Part shown: one piece after another, positions 16,203-26,042 of the stretch
Layout of the letters: the number at the start of each line of letters is the position of its first letter
Position numbering within the stretch: the first letter of the stretch is position 1
Assembly: GCA_904373265.1 (NCBI GenBank)
Contig: CAJFEE010000008.1
Location: 65,132-98,645, forward strand
Length of the DNA: 33,514 nt
Source of the DNA: Candidatus Harrysmithiimonas galli
GTDB taxonomy: Bacteria > Bacillota > Bacilli > CAJFEE01
Reading direction: 5' to 3'
Notes under the pieces: model-generated
The model's database searches: none
Seen by the model: the letters and a program-made list of their open reading frames with translations, nothing else
Told to the model about the DNA's origin: nothing
Made by a program: the position numbers and the translations under genes

Positions 16203-18572
16203 TTAAGCTCTTTTGTTCAAGCGACTCAGATCATCTTCTGTCCATAAAATTTTGCGTGGTTTGCCATTTTCATATGGTCCAATAACGCCGACCGTTTCCA
16301 TTGTATCAATGATTCTTGCCGCACGGCTGTAGCCAATACGAAATCTTCTTTGCAGCATGGAAGTAGAAGCAGCCTGTAATTGAATTGCCAATGCAACCGC
16401 ATCCTCAAAGTACTCATCATAATCCATTGGATTTTCATCAGATTCATCAGAAGGAAGTAACATCTCCTCATCGTATTCTACCTGCTGCTGACTGGCAACA
16501 TAAGTGACAATACGCTCAACTTCTGCATCGGAAATATATGCTCCCTGTATACGAATCGGCTTATTTTGTCCGATGGGTAAATACAACATGTCGCCACGTC
16601 CTAATAATTTCTCAGCGCCACCTGTATCCAAAATCGTACGTGAATCAATCTGTGATGATACCGCAAAAGCAATCCGAGATGGGATATTTGCTTTAATAAT
16701 TCCTGTAATCACATCTACAGACGGTCTTTGAGTAGCAATAATCATATGAATACCAGCTGCACGTGCCATTTGGGCTAAACGCATAATACAATCCTCTACT
16801 TCTGATGAAGCAACCATCATCAAATCTGCCAGTTCGTCCACAATCACAACGATATATGGCATTTTTTTCTCTGGTTCTTGACTTTTCATCACCTGTGCAT
16901 TATAGCCATCAATATTTCGCACGCCTAAGTGAGAAAACAGCTCATAACGGTGTTCCATCTCAACCACAACCTTTTTCAATGCTGTTGCCGCTTGTTTTGG
17001 ATCTGTTACAACAGGTGTCAGCAAATGTGGAATTCCATTATACACATTTAATTCAACCATTTTAGGATCAACCATCATCAGTTTTACCTCATCTGGCTTG
17101 GCATGCATTAAAATACTGATAATAATTCCGTTAATACATACACTTTTTCCGCTACCTGTAGAACCTGCAACCAGTAAATGAGGCATTTTCTCCAACTGTG
17201 CCGTAATCACTTTGCCAGAAATATCTCGTCCCAATGCAAACACAAGCTTAGCATCTGTTTCCATACAGCTTTTATCTTCCAAAACTTCACGGAGGGAAAC
17301 CATAGAAATCTCTCCATTTGGTACCTCAATTCCAATCGCAGCTTTTCCTGGTATGGGTGCTTCAATCCGAATATCTTTTGCCGCCAAAGCCAGTGCAATA
17401 TCATCAGACAAACTAACAATTTTACTTACTTTTACCCCTTCATGCGGGTTGACTTCGAATTTAGTAACAGCAGGTCCAACGTAAACATTGGTTACTGTTG
17501 CACCAACTTTAAAATTTTTAAACGTGCGGTCTAAAATTCTTGCCTTCTCCGCTGCCATTTTTTTCACATCACTGGATTTTTCCTTTCCACTTTTTATGGA
17601 CAATTCTCGTAGCAAATCTAAAGAAGGAAGAACATATGGCTTTGGTTTTTCGGAAATCAGCATTGGCTCTTTTAGCAGATCAACCGGATTACTTGAGTTG
17701 ATATCAAACTTCATTCGCATCCCTGTTGCTGTCTTTTCCATTGCTAGACCCTGGCTTCCATCTGCCGTTGAATCAATCGATATTTCATGTGTTAAGTGAT
17801 CTGCTGTTGAATCAATCATATGAAAAGATAATTGATGAACCTCTTCATTTGCCTCTGACTGCATGGATACAGCCTGCTCTTTTTGCTTCTGACTTTCCTC
17901 ACCTTTTTGCTTAATTTCATCAACAAATGCTTTCGTTCTGTTTTGCACATCACGTAAATCTTCTTTGCCCCACTCTGCTAGCTTCTGGAACAGACGTACA
18001 AACGGTAAAAGCATTTTTTCGATCGTATCTTTAAGCGGTCGATTCAAGACAAGAATGGTGCCCAATAGAATCATAAATAAGCAAACAATTTTCGTTCCAA
18101 TTGTATCAAATAAAATGTAGAAAGCTGCATACAAAATACCACCAATCATTCCCCCACCATAATCAATGGCTAAAGATGGATCTAACATTCCCAAATAAAA
18201 CGATTCCCATGTATTCAGCAAAATCGAAGTGCTGGAATAGCTGCTGGCTGCAATTTTTTGGTCATATAAAAGAATATGTGTATACATAAGTATAGAAGTA
18301 AAAATAAAATATATTCCAAACATAATTCTTGTAAAAAACGGTGGATACTTTTGTTTTAGGACGATCCAGCCACCGACAAATATAACATACAACAGTGGAA
18401 TAAATGCCCAATTTCCGCTAAAAAAGGCTGAAACCATATATACAGCCTTGCCAATAATTCCAAGTTTGGCAATACCTAAAATACTGAGCAGCAGCAAAAC
18501 CAGTCCCAATACCTCATAGTATAAAAATGTTTTTAAATTTTTTTTCTTACTTTTTTTCGATTTTCTTGCCAT
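16203..18572 (-). CDS. DNA translocase FtsK/SpoIIIE
   Basis: This is a membrane-anchored ATPase that pumps chromosomal DNA at the division or sporulation septum. Residues 1-180 hold a basic start followed by about four membrane helices. A linker of about 185-300 contains a repeated IDSTAD motif (253-258 and 266-271). The motor follows with Walker A GSTGSGKS (470-477) and Walker [14 protein letters not shown] (574-586). The C-terminal gamma winged-helix domain (about 720-789, [21 protein letters not shown]) reads KOPS/SRS-like sites. At 789 residues it has the size of SpoIIIE. ATG follows AGGGG by seven bases. It is preceded by its own extended -10 promoter. Confidence 0.96.
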   Translation of the reverse strand: MARKSKKSKKKNLKTFLYYEVLGLVLLLLSILGIAKLGIIGKAVYMVSAFFSGNWAFIPLLYVIFVGGWIVLKQKYPPFFTRIMFGIYFIFTSILMYTHILLYDQKIAASSYSSTSILLNTWESFYLGMLDPSLAIDYGGGMIGGILYAAFYILFDTIGTKIVCLFMILLGTILVLNRPLKDTIEKMLLPFVRLFQKLAEWGKEDLRDVQNRTKAFVDEIKQKGEESQKQKEQAVSMQSEANEEVHQLSFHMIDSTADHLTHEISIDSTADGSQGLAMEKTATGMRMKFDINSSNPVDLLKEPMLISEKPKPYVLPSLDLLRELSIKSGKEKSSDVKKMAAEKARILDRTFKNFKVGATVTNVYVGPAVTKFEVNPHEGVKVSKIVSLSDDIALALAAKDIRIEAPIPGKAAIGIEVPNGEISMVSLREVLEDKSCMETDAKLVFALGRDISGKVITAQLEKMPHLLVAGSTGSGKSVCINGIIISILMHAKPDEVKLMMVDPKMVELNVYNGIPHLLTPVVTDPKQAATALKKVVVEMEHRYELFSHLGVRNIDGYNAQVMKSQEPEKKMPYIVVIVDELADLMMVASSEVEDCIMRLAQMARAAGIHMIIATQRPSVDVITGIIKANIPSRIAFAVSSQIDSRTILDTGGAEKLLGRGDMLYLPIGQNKPIRIQGAYISDAEVERIVTYVASQQQVEYDEEMLLPSDESDENPMDYDEYFEDAVALAIQLQAASTSMLQRRFRIGYSRAARIIDTMETVGVIGPYENGKPRKILWTEDDLSRLNKRA

Positions 18573-18609
18573 CTTTGTTCCCCTATCAAACGTTCCTTTA
18601 TTTTATATC

Positions 18610-18618
18610 ATTATACCA
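18610..18618 (-). promoter_or_regulatory. Extended -10 promoter of spoIIIE/ftsK
   Basis: TGGTATAAT on the minus strand gives a perfect -10 (18610-18615) with the upstream TG dinucleotide. It lies about 38 bases before the start codon. The -35 region is poor, as is common for extended -10 promoters. Confidence 0.6.
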
Positions 18619-18733
18619 TATCTAGGATTTTAAACCTTTTATAGTTGTGAAAGTAAACAAATGAAACGATTTCCGATTTTTACAGACAGATCAACTTCTT
18701 ACATTTTTATGTGAAAAATTTTCAAAAATAATC

Positions 18734-18958
18734 TTATCTAACGCTTTCATTTCCATCTTGTATCATTTGACCGGGTTGGAAAACCAAGTAAGCCTGCGGA
18801 TTCGTGGAATAAATCCGTATGATTTTTTTCTGCCCATTTGCTTCTTTTATAATATCCATTAAAATACCTCCATAGGTCACCTCATATTCTAATGTATTAG
18901 ATTGCTGATTCCACAGCCATTCTTCAGAAACAATCGTATGTATCAAACTGTTATTCAT
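18734..18958 (-). CDS. YlzJ-like small protein
   Basis: This is a 74-residue protein of the YlzJ family, function unknown. The recognisable C-terminal pattern is [18 protein letters not shown] followed by MIQ, close to the LLSTDPQDYL-LxPG ending of YlzJ proteins, after a beta-rich core ([14 protein letters not shown]). Its ATG overlaps the TGA of tepA, so it is translated after it. In Bacillus subtilis ylzJ likewise sits between tepA and spoIIIE, and this context is the main support for the name. No signal peptide or membrane segment is visible. Confidence 0.85.
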   Translation of the reverse strand: MNNSLIHTIVSEEWLWNQQSNTLEYEVTYGGILMDIIKEANGQKKIIRIYSTNPQAYLVFQPGQMIQDGNESVR

Positions 18959-19644
18959 CCCTTCTCTTTTTGATCACGAATTTCCTGCTCCAAAAAAGCA
19001 AGTGCCTCTTTTAAACCACCAACGGCATCGATCAAGCCAACATGGACTGCATCTTCTCCAATCACGTTGGTTCCAATGTCTCGCGCTAAGTTACCTTTGG
19101 TAAACATCAATTGCTTTAGCCTCTCTTCTGTAATATTTGAATGAGTTGTAGTAAAATCAATAATTCTTTCTTGCATTTTCTCCAAATATTCAAAGGTTTG
19201 TGGTACACCAATGACCATTCCAGTTAAACGAATTGGATGAATCGTCATCGTTGCTGTTTTCGCAATAAAAGAACGTTTGGCCGACACAGCAATCGTCATC
19301 CCAATCGAGTGACCACCACCTAACACAATAGAAGCTGTTGGTTTAGACATAGAAGCAATTAATTCTGAAATAGCCAGGCCTGCTTCAATATCTCCACCAA
19401 CTGTATTCAATAAAATAAGCAGAGCTTCGATATTTGGATCTTGCTCAATAGCAACGAGCTGCGGCAAAATATGCTCATATTTCGTAGTTTTATTTTGACT
19501 GGCAAGCAACACATGGCCTTCTACTTGTCCAATAATGGTCAGGCAATGAATTTTAGCAACCGGAACTGCTGGCGCTGCTTGTCCAAATTCATTTATCATA
19601 TCTACTGAACTCTTTGCTTCTTCATCGCGCATACATTCCGACAT
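18955..19644 (-). CDS. tepA: TepA-like ClpP-fold serine protease
   Basis: This is a member of the ClpP/crotonase fold, called TepA (translocation-enhancing protein) or YmfB in Bacillus. In B. subtilis TepA is reported to degrade small acid-soluble spore proteins and was earlier linked to protein secretion. Over 229 residues, [15 protein letters not shown] (82-96) is the ClpP-like turn, the nucleophile Ser113 is in GGGHSIG, and His136 is in MTIHP. I start at the ATG at 19642-19644, six bases after GGGGGA. A TTG two codons earlier would place the start inside that ribosome site. It overlaps the YlzJ-like gene by four bases. A terminator just upstream ends the RNase J gene. Confidence 0.9.
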   Translation of the reverse strand: MSECMRDEEAKSSVDMINEFGQAAPAVPVAKIHCLTIIGQVEGHVLLASQNKTTKYEHILPQLVAIEQDPNIEALLILLNTVGGDIEAGLAISELIASMSKPTASIVLGGGHSIGMTIAVSAKRSFIAKTATMTIHPIRLTGMVIGVPQTFEYLEKMQERIIDFTTTHSNITEERLKQLMFTKGNLARDIGTNVIGEDAVHVGLIDAVGGLKEALAFLEQEIRDQKEKG

Positions 19645-19712
19645 ATACAATCCCCCATTCTTTTTCTTTAGTTTTTGATAAAAAAGAAAAACCTATACAA
19701 TTTAAATCTGCA

Positions 19713-19750
19713 ACAAAAAAACCGTTCCTCATAAAAACATGAGAAACGGC
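19713..19750 (-). terminator. Terminator of the RNase J gene
   Basis: GCCGTT-TCTCAT pairs with ATGAG-GAACGG (19721-19750; one mismatch in the stem), followed on the minus strand by a run of T (complement of 19713-19720). It starts 20 bases after the RNase J stop. Confidence 0.88.
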
Positions 19751-19769
19751 TTTGAGGTTATTATCTTCA

Positions 19770-21440
19770 TTATACTTCAAGAACGATAGGTAAAATCATT
19801 GGTCGGCGCTTCGTTTTTTCATATAAAAATGATGATAAAGCATCCCTAACGTTATTTTTTAATAAAGACCATTCCATATTTTCTTTTTTCGTTGTTTGTT
19901 CAACAATTTTTTGTGACAGCTTACAAGCCTCTTCAATCAACGCTTCAGATTCCCGAACATATACAAATCCACGCGAAGTAATTTCTGGTAATTTACATAA
20001 TTTCTTGGTTTTTCGATTTAATGTAATTGCGATAACCAAAATTCCATCATTGGATAGCAGCTTACGATCTCGCAATACAATGCTTCCGACATCTCCAACA
20101 CCCAGTCCATCAACCATAACCTGACCAGCAGGTACACGCATAACTGGCTGAATTCCTTCTTTTGTAAAAGTCAGCATTTCACCATTCTCAACAATTAAAA
20201 TGTGCTCCTTGTCCATTCCAACTTGACAAGCAAGTTTTCCGTGCATTTTCTGATGGCGGTACTCACCATGTACCGGAACGAAATACTTTGGATTGGTCAT
20301 TTGAATCATCAATTTTAATTCCTCCTGAGACGCATGACCAGACACATGAATATTTGGTGTGTTATAAATCACTTCTGCACCGATTTTTGTAAAATGATTA
20401 ATGGCACGTGACATATCTAGCTCATCACCAGCAGGCGCAGTTGCCGAGATAATGATTGTGTCACCTTTTTCGACATTCACGAACTTATTGGTTCCCTTTG
20501 CCATTTTTGTCAAAGCCTGAATCGGATCTCCTTGTGCGCCAGTTGTTAAAATAACAAGGCTTTCGGGTACATGCTTATCCATTTCGTGAACAGAAACAAA
20601 ATCCGATTTATTCGTATGGATATAACCCAATCTTTGTGAAATATCAATGGTTCGCTTCATCGAATGTCCAACAATCACCATTTTTCGATGATTTTGTAAG
20701 GTGGCTTCGACCACCTGCACAACTCGATAAATATTGGTAGCAAACGTTGTAACAATCACACGACCCTTTGCATTATAAATCGCATCCACCAAAGCTTCAC
20801 GTACAATAAATTCTGATGGCGTAAAACCTGGCTGTTCTGCATTGGTGCTATCCGATAAAAGACAAAGCACACCTTGCTGCCCCAAAGTTGAAATCCGATG
20901 AATATCGGTTTTCTCCATCTGGTTCAAAGATGGATCCAATTTAAAATCACTTGTATAAACCACAGAACCAAATGAGGTTCGCACCACAATCCCAATACTT
21001 CCTGGAATATTATGTAACGTACGGAAAAAGCTTACAGTTGTACCTGCAAAACGAATTTTTGAATCTGGATTAATTACTTTGAATTGAAATTCTTTTGGAT
21101 TCAAACCCGTATAAGATAAAAAATCCTTCACCAACGCATTGGTCAACTTCGTACTATAAATCGGCACATTCACTTTACCGAGTAAATAACCTAAAGCACC
21201 AATATGATCTTCATGGCCGTGTGTAACAAAAATCCCTTTAATTTTGTCTTGAATCTCATCAATATAAGACATATCCGGAATTACCATGTCAATTCCAAAC
21301 ATTTCACTCCCAGGAAATTTTAAGCCAGCATCAATAACAATAGCTTCGTCATCGACCTCAATAACAAACATATTTTTACCGACTTCACCTGCTCCACCAA
21401 GCGCAAGCACACGAACCTGATTGTTTTCAATTTTCTTCAC
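19770..21440 (-). CDS. Ribonuclease J
   Basis: RNase J is a beta-CASP metallo-beta-lactamase nuclease with 5' exo- and endonuclease activity on RNA, central to mRNA decay in Bacillota. The zinc motif HGHEDH is at 74-79. Later ligands and the beta-CASP segment include SDSTNAEQPGF and SGHASQEEL. The C-terminal region carries PVHGEYRHQ (a conserved His region) and a terminal dimerisation domain. The length of 556 residues is normal. The start is GTG, six bases after AGGAGG. The slot between the aspartokinase and tepA is that of rnjB in B. subtilis. Whether this is J1- or J2-like, or the only copy, cannot be told from the window. Confidence 0.96.
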   Translation of the reverse strand: MKKIENNQVRVLALGGAGEVGKNMFVIEVDDEAIVIDAGLKFPGSEMFGIDMVIPDMSYIDEIQDKIKGIFVTHGHEDHIGALGYLLGKVNVPIYSTKLTNALVKDFLSYTGLNPKEFQFKVINPDSKIRFAGTTVSFFRTLHNIPGSIGIVVRTSFGSVVYTSDFKLDPSLNQMEKTDIHRISTLGQQGVLCLLSDSTNAEQPGFTPSEFIVREALVDAIYNAKGRVIVTTFATNIYRVVQVVEATLQNHRKMVIVGHSMKRTIDISQRLGYIHTNKSDFVSVHEMDKHVPESLVILTTGAQGDPIQALTKMAKGTNKFVNVEKGDTIIISATAPAGDELDMSRAINHFTKIGAEVIYNTPNIHVSGHASQEELKLMIQMTNPKYFVPVHGEYRHQKMHGKLACQVGMDKEHILIVENGEMLTFTKEGIQPVMRVPAGQVMVDGLGVGDVGSIVLRDRKLLSNDGILVIAITLNRKTKKLCKLPEITSRGFVYVRESEALIEEACKLSQKIVEQTTKKENMEWSLLKNNVRDALSSFLYEKTKRRPMILPIVLEV

Positions 21441-21481
21441 AGAGTTCCTCCTACAAGGCTTCCGAACAATGATTTGTACTC

Positions 21482-21510
21482 ATTATATATGGATTTAAAT
21501 GGATTTACAA
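21482..21510 (-). promoter_or_regulatory. Promoter of the RNase J gene
   Basis: On the minus strand there is -35 TTGTAA (21505-21510), exactly 17 bases, and a perfect -10 TATAAT (21482-21487). It lies about 42 bases before the GTG start. This is a strong vegetative SigA promoter. Confidence 0.82.
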
Positions 21511-21613
21511 GCCGTTCGACAATACAAAACAAAAAAAGCGGGTTTTCAAGATATTTTGCATATTTTATTTCACGAATCTGCATGGATAGATTTTTAACTA
21601 GAATTGTTGGTTT

Positions 21614-21670
21614 ATAAAAAATCATGAACAATCACTTAGTATATACAAAATCTCATTCATGATTTTTTAT
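21614..21670. repeat. Perfect 15-bp inverted repeat
   Basis: ATAAAAAATCATGAA (21614-21628) is matched by its exact reverse complement at 21656-21670 around a 27-base loop. It can form a hairpin read either way, with a T-run inside the distal arm. Confidence 0.6.
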
Positions 21671-21714
21671 TGCTGGATTGTAATATGAAGTCAAGATCTA
21701 AAAAATGGAGAAAC

Positions 21715-21765
21715 GTATAACAAATTTTATTTATAATATGGTTCAAATGGAAAAATTTGTTATGC
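21715..21765. repeat. 14-bp inverted repeat (one wobble pair)
   Basis: GTATAACAAATTTT (21715-21728) pairs with AAAATTTGTTATGC (21752-21765). Twelve pairs are perfect, one is T-G and the closing one is G-C. The loop is 23 bases. It lies 45 bases from the neighbouring 15-bp palindrome. Confidence 0.55.
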
Positions 21766-21931
21766 ATTTCAGTCAATCTACCCTGTCTGAGCCAATAAAA
21801 AACAAAAGGTTATGAAAAATAGGATACTTAAATATCAAAAATTGCACAACAGATAAACAAAAATAATTACACAATATATAGAAAACTTAAATGTATCAAA
21901 AAAGATTAGACAAACGTGACCAACCCATACA

Positions 21932-21959
21932 AAAAAGACCTCACCGAAATCGGCAAGGC
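21932..21959 (-). terminator. Terminator of asd-dapG
   Basis: On the minus strand CCTTGCC pairs with GGTGAGG (two G-U pairs) across a six-base loop and is followed by TC and six T. It lies about 100 bases past the dapG stop. Confidence 0.7.
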
Positions 21960-22056
21960 TGATCAAGTATGTTCATACCCCAAAAAATATCACTGAGATG
22001 ATTTCTAAATCATATCCATGCTTTTTAAAATTACCTCAAATAGCGCATCAATACCA

Positions 22057-23256
22057 TTATAATGCAAAGGCTTGGTGCAACACATTTACAGATTTTTTCA
22101 AATCACATGAATCTACCAGCACCCAAATCGTTGTTAGGCTATCAGCAGACTGTAAGATTTCAATATTCTCCTTAGACAGCGCAGTAACCATGCGTGCAAT
22201 AATACCCGGAACACCAGTAATTGCTGCACCGACAACAGCCACTTTGGCACAGGATGACTTCATTTCAAATATAAAGCCAAGTGATTGTAAAATTTGTGCA
22301 GCTCGATCCGCTGCATGTGCCTGAACAGTATATACAATTTCCTTTGGGGAAATATTGATAAAATCCACACTGATTTTTGCATCTGCCATTGCCTGAAAAA
22401 TTTGTGAGGCAAAATTCTCATGCACTACTTTTGCCTGTACTTTGATTTGGGAAAGGTTTTCTACATGTGCAATGCCTGTAACCAGACGCTCATGAACCTT
22501 TATAATTGCAGATTTATGTGTAATCATCGTACCTAAATCATCAGAATATGTGCATCTAACGCGAAGTGGAATACCAGCACTTGCTGCAATCTCAACTGCT
22601 CGTGGATGAATGACCTTTGCGCCTTCATGTGCTAAATTCGCAACCTCATCATAAGTGACCTCTTCAAGAATTTTCGCATCGGAGGCAAGCCTTGGATCGG
22701 CTGTCATCACACCCAACACATCCGTAAAAATATCAATACGTTCAGCCTGGGTTAGGACACCAACAATTGCTGCACTTGTATCACTTCCACCACGCCCCAA
22801 GGTCGTAACATCTCCCCATTGATTCGCACCTTGAAATCCAGTAATCACAACTACATCTAATCTTGTGAAAGCTTCTATAATCCTTTCCGGATTCAGGGCA
22901 CTCACTCGTGCCTCAGTAAATCCATCATTGGTTCGAATACCGGCTTGACCGCCTGTAAAAGCTTCAGCACGCACACCATTTTCATTTAAAAATTGTGAAA
23001 ATACAACCGCCGAAATATTTTCACCACATGCCATCAATAAATCTTGCTCCCTTTTGGAAACCACGGTTTGCTTTCCGTCAATTAAATCGAGCAGCGTATC
23101 CGTTGCATACGGATCACCACGTCTTCCCATTGCTGAAACAACAACCGCACATTTATATCCATCCTGGCAAGCATTCTGAATATGCCTAAGCGCATGACTT
23201 CTGCCTTCTTCATCGCGAACCGATGTCCCTCCGAATTTTTGCACAATGACCTTCAT
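22057..23256 (-). CDS. dapG: Aspartate kinase (DapG type)
   Basis: DapG phosphorylates aspartate, the first step toward lysine, diaminopimelate, threonine and dipicolinate. I start at MKVIVQKFGG because GGAAGGAAG stands upstream; a 12-codon extension has no support. The product has 399 residues. VQKFGGTSV (5-13) is the nucleotide-binding signature. TLGRGGSDTSA and the phosphate/aspartate-site region with DVLGVMTADPR follow. The C-terminal third holds two ACT domains that normally bind lysine or another effector (VGAAITGVPGIIARM, ILQSADSLTTIWVLVD). It follows asd by 28 bases, as in the B. subtilis asd-dapG order, but the next gene is RNase J rather than dapA. Confidence 0.94.
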   Translation of the reverse strand: MKVIVQKFGGTSVRDEEGRSHALRHIQNACQDGYKCAVVVSAMGRRGDPYATDTLLDLIDGKQTVVSKREQDLLMACGENISAVVFSQFLNENGVRAEAFTGGQAGIRTNDGFTEARVSALNPERIIEAFTRLDVVVITGFQGANQWGDVTTLGRGGSDTSAAIVGVLTQAERIDIFTDVLGVMTADPRLASDAKILEEVTYDEVANLAHEGAKVIHPRAVEIAASAGIPLRVRCTYSDDLGTMITHKSAIIKVHERLVTGIAHVENLSQIKVQAKVVHENFASQIFQAMADAKISVDFINISPKEIVYTVQAHAADRAAQILQSLGFIFEMKSSCAKVAVVGAAITGVPGIIARMVTALSKENIEILQSADSLTTIWVLVDSCDLKKSVNVLHQAFAL

Positions 23257-23284
23257 GTTAAAACTTCCTTCCGAGACATAACTT

Positions 23285-24325
23285 TTATACAAGTTTTAAT
23301 TGAATCAAACTTTCTGCAATTTGAACAGAATTCCAAGCCGCTCCTTTTAATAAATTATCCGATACAATCCACAAATGAAAACCTCTATCTTCATTTAAAT
23401 CCTTGCGAATTCGACCGACAAATACCTCAAACTTTCCTTTAGCAGTTGATGCCATCGGATACAGTTGTTCATCTGGATTGTCCTGCAAAATCACACCTGG
23501 CGCATTCACAAATACATTCCGGATTTCTTCAACCGTCACACCAGAAGCCTCCACCTCAATATAAACCGATTCGGAATGTCCCATATCAACCGGAATCCGC
23601 ACACAAGTTGCCGCAACCTGAAGCGAATCATCATGCATAATTTTCTTCGTTTCATTTATCATTTTCATTTCTTCAAAGGTATAGCCATTTGGTGTAAATT
23701 TATCAATTTGCGGAATAGCATTGTATGCCAACGGATAATGCTTTTTGTCACTTCCACAAGGCAAAATATTGGCGATCAACTCTTCTCCCTTTAAATATGC
23801 TTCATTTTGTGTACGAAGCTCTTCAATTGCTTGTGCACCAGCACCAGAAACCGCTTGGTAAGTGGATACGATTATTTTGGTCAAACCGAATTTTTGGCGA
23901 ATGGGTTCTAGAGCCGCAACCATTTGAATGGTAGAACAGTTCGGGTTTGCAATAATGCCTTGATGCTCTTTAATATCTGCTTCATTTACCTCCGGGACAA
24001 CAAGTGGCGTCCCCTTATCCATACGAAAGGCACTCGTATTGTCAACTACAACTGCACCACGCTTCACTGCTTCTGGCGCAAATTGTTTGGAAATACTGCC
24101 ACCTGCGGAAAATAATGCAATATCCACGTGCTCAAATGAATCTGGTTTTGCTTCTTTTACAATATGTGTTTTTCCAAAGGCTGTAATTTCTTTTCCTGCA
24201 GATCGTGCGGAGGAAAGCAATGTCAACTGTTCAACCGGAAAATTTCTTCTTTCCAATGTACGAATCATTTGCTCCCCGACTGCACCGGTTGCACCTAATA
24301 CTGCTACATGATATTTTTTCGTCAT
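23285..24325 (-). CDS. asd: Aspartate-semialdehyde dehydrogenase
   Basis: Asd reduces aspartyl phosphate to aspartate semialdehyde with NADPH, the branch point for lysine/DAP, dipicolinate, threonine and methionine. The dinucleotide motif GATGAVGEQM is at residues 11-20. The catalytic cysteine Cys130 is in NPNCST. The substrate-binding and active-site His region VDMGHSESVY is near the C-terminal half. The length of 346 residues is normal for the Gram-positive class. ATG is preceded by AAAGGGGAG at good spacing. It heads the asd-dapG unit. Confidence 0.97.
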   Translation of the reverse strand: MTKKYHVAVLGATGAVGEQMIRTLERRNFPVEQLTLLSSARSAGKEITAFGKTHIVKEAKPDSFEHVDIALFSAGGSISKQFAPEAVKRGAVVVDNTSAFRMDKGTPLVVPEVNEADIKEHQGIIANPNCSTIQMVAALEPIRQKFGLTKIIVSTYQAVSGAGAQAIEELRTQNEAYLKGEELIANILPCGSDKKHYPLAYNAIPQIDKFTPNGYTFEEMKMINETKKIMHDDSLQVAATCVRIPVDMGHSESVYIEVEASGVTVEEIRNVFVNAPGVILQDNPDEQLYPMASTAKGKFEVFVGRIRKDLNEDRGFHLWIVSDNLLKGAAWNSVQIAESLIQLKLV

Positions 24326-24512
24326 TTTGTTTCTCCCCTTTTGTTACTTTGCAAATAAATTTTCAATGAAGCCGCAAGAATTAAAAAAACCTTTTCAAAT
24401 GATGCTGATTTTGACTCGATTTACATTCACTTAAAGACAGCTAAATCATTTCATTTTCACAGCCTGTTACTTGTAAAAACATATTCGTTTTCTTTTCGGC
24501 TCTTTGCTCAAT

Positions 24513-24541
24513 ATTGTATCACTGCCTGCAAGATTTCTAAA
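24513..24541 (-). promoter_or_regulatory. Candidate promoter of asd-dapG with a long leader
   Basis: On the minus strand there is -35 TTTAGA (24536-24541), 17 bases, and -10 TACAAT (24513-24518). It would give a leader of about 180 bases. I looked for a lysine riboswitch in that leader and saw none of its conserved segments. Only short, weak hairpins are visible. Confidence 0.4.
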
Positions 24542-24560
24542 GAAAAATTTTTCATTTTAT

Positions 24561-25145
24561 TTATAAAGTAATTAAAAGCGGTTGTATTTGATTACCATTC
24601 AGTGCTTGCCGAACAGTATCTGATAATAAATCCAGTTTTGCAATTAAAGAGTTCGGCTTTTGAATTGGATTATCCTGACCAAATGGGACAAAGTAAATAT
24701 TTTTGGTTGAAACCAATTGCATCAAATTTTTTCCGTTCAAGCCGAGTGCATCATTTGTTGAGATGGCAAGGACAATCGGTTTCCCATTTCGCATCGTTGC
24801 CTTTGCCGCCATCAAGACAGGGGAATCCGTAATGGCATGTGCAAGCTTGCTCATGGTATTTCCTGTCATTGGTGCAATAATTAGTGCATCCAATTGAATC
24901 TGTGGTCCAAATTTTTCTGCTTCTGCAATCGTAGACACAATCGGTTTTCCAGCAATTTGTTCAATTTGTTCAACCCATTCCTTTGCTGCCCCAAAACGGG
25001 TATCTGTATTTAAAACTGGAAGTGAGACGATCGGATACAGATCCACACCGATTGCTGCCAAATTTTTCAATTGCTCTATTACTTGAAGAAAAGTACAATG
25101 CGATCCAGTTAATGCAAAACCAAGTTTCTTTCCTTTTAAATCCAT
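24561..25145 (-). CDS. dpaB: Dipicolinate synthase subunit B (SpoVFB)
   Basis: DpaB is a flavoprotein-fold subunit of dipicolinate synthase, made in the mother cell; dipicolinate is then moved into the spore core. The N-terminus LKGKKLGFALTGSHCTF is the hallmark of SpoVFB. A flavoprotein-like core (LDALIIAPMTGNTMSKLAHAITDSPVLMAAKA) follows. I start at the ATG of MDLKGK, eight bases after AAGGAG, because a GTG three codons earlier falls inside that ribosome site. The product is 194 residues, normal length. It follows dpaA by 12 bases. It lies next to asd-dapG, whose product is the precursor. Confidence 0.95.
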   Translation of the reverse strand: MDLKGKKLGFALTGSHCTFLQVIEQLKNLAAIGVDLYPIVSLPVLNTDTRFGAAKEWVEQIEQIAGKPIVSTIAEAEKFGPQIQLDALIIAPMTGNTMSKLAHAITDSPVLMAAKATMRNGKPIVLAISTNDALGLNGKNLMQLVSTKNIYFVPFGQDNPIQKPNSLIAKLDLLSDTVRQALNGNQIQPLLITL

Positions 25146-25157
25146 TTTGTTCACTCC

Positions 25158-26042
25158 TTATTCTCCTTTTTCTTCTTCCCAAACGGTTTGAATGACTTGA
25201 GCCAACATTTTTCCGGCTGTTTTCGGTGCAACAATACCTGGTAAACCAAGTGCATGAATCACCTTCATACCGCGTTTTTTAGCAAATACAAAATCAGTTC
25301 CTCCAGGCTGAGAAGCCAGGTCAATAATCAATGTTTTTGGATGAACAGCAGACAATAAATCAGCATCTAAAATCTGTGCCGGAATCGTTTGAATGATTAC
25401 ATCAACATTCGATAACTGATCAGCGGCATCCTTCATCAAAAAACCAGACAATCCCATTTCAAAAACACGTGCAACATCAGAAGAATCTCTTGTACCGACT
25501 TTTACCCGAGCTCCAAGCAAGCCAAAAGTACGTGCCAAGCTCATTCCGATTCTACCAAAACCAAGTATAGCGATTTTAGCTTGATGAATCGTAAAATCTG
25601 TATTTTGGATCACCATCATAACGGTTCCTTCCACGGTTGGAATGGAATTATATATGGCCAGATCATCACGATCAAATAAACAAATTAATTTCCGATTCAA
25701 AATTTTCATCTGTTCTTGAAAAGCTACCGAAGCAACACCAGACATAAATAAACAATCTGGTTTCGTTTGCCGAATCATTTCCTCCGTGAAAAAAATCGGC
25801 TCCGAATGAAATACTGCTTCAACTGCTCCATCTCTTTGTACACCGGAAACTGGTAAAAGCACCAAGTCAAATTTTTGTGGGTCAATTTCTGACCAGTCTG
25901 CAAGCGTACAGGTATGATGAAATTGCGTTAGATCAGAATAACCAATTAAGGTTACCTTTGCATATGCCCGAATCAATTGATGAATCACCTCAAGCTGCCG
26001 GGCATCTCCACCAATCACAACAACCTCCTGGTTTGCTAACAT
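25158..26042 (-). CDS. dpaA: Dipicolinate synthase subunit A (SpoVFA)
   Basis: DpaA is the NAD(P)-binding catalytic subunit of dipicolinate synthase, which converts the unstable heterocyclic product of dihydrodipicolinate synthase into dipicolinic acid. There is an N-terminal segment (VVVIGGDARQLEVIHQLI) and a Rossmann motif GFGRIG (161-166), as in D-isomer-type dehydrogenases. At 294 residues it has normal length. ATG follows GGAAGTGAGCGA. A SigK-like promoter about 145 bases upstream points to late mother-cell expression. It is co-transcribed with dpaB. Confidence 0.95.
   Translation of the reverse strand: MLANQEVVVIGGDARQLEVIHQLIRAYAKVTLIGYSDLTQFHHTCTLADWSEIDPQKFDLVLLPVSGVQRDGAVEAVFHSEPIFFTEEMIRQTKPDCLFMSGVASVAFQEQMKILNRKLICLFDRDDLAIYNSIPTVEGTVMMVIQNTDFTIHQAKIAILGFGRIGMSLARTFGLLGARVKVGTRDSSDVARVFEMGLSGFLMKDAADQLSNVDVIIQTIPAQILDADLLSAVHPKTLIIDLASQPGGTDFVFAKKRGMKVIHALGLPGIVAPKTAGKMLAQVIQTVWEEEKGE

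Larger units (their letters stand above)
21441..22056. other. Gap with RNase J promoter, two palindromes and dapG terminator
   Basis: The dapA gene found here in Bacillus is missing. From left to right the gap holds the RNase J promoter (21482-21510), a 15-bp inverted repeat (21614-21670), a second inverted repeat (21715-21765), featureless AT-rich DNA (21770-21925) and the dapG terminator (21932-21959). The remaining 100 bases are the 3' untranslated end of dapG. Confidence 0.6.

Noticed and set aside
15734-16285. Two plus-strand lysine- and asparagine-rich frames
   Set aside because: They have no ribosome sites, their composition follows the AT-rich spacer, and one overlaps the spoIIIE terminator.
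16203-18572. Many plus-strand open frames opposite spoIIIE/ftsK
   Set aside because: They are antisense shadows of a highly conserved gene, with no promoter or ribosome sites of their own.
24326-24512. Lysine riboswitch before asd-dapG
   Set aside because: The leader shows none of the conserved L-box segments and only weak hairpins.
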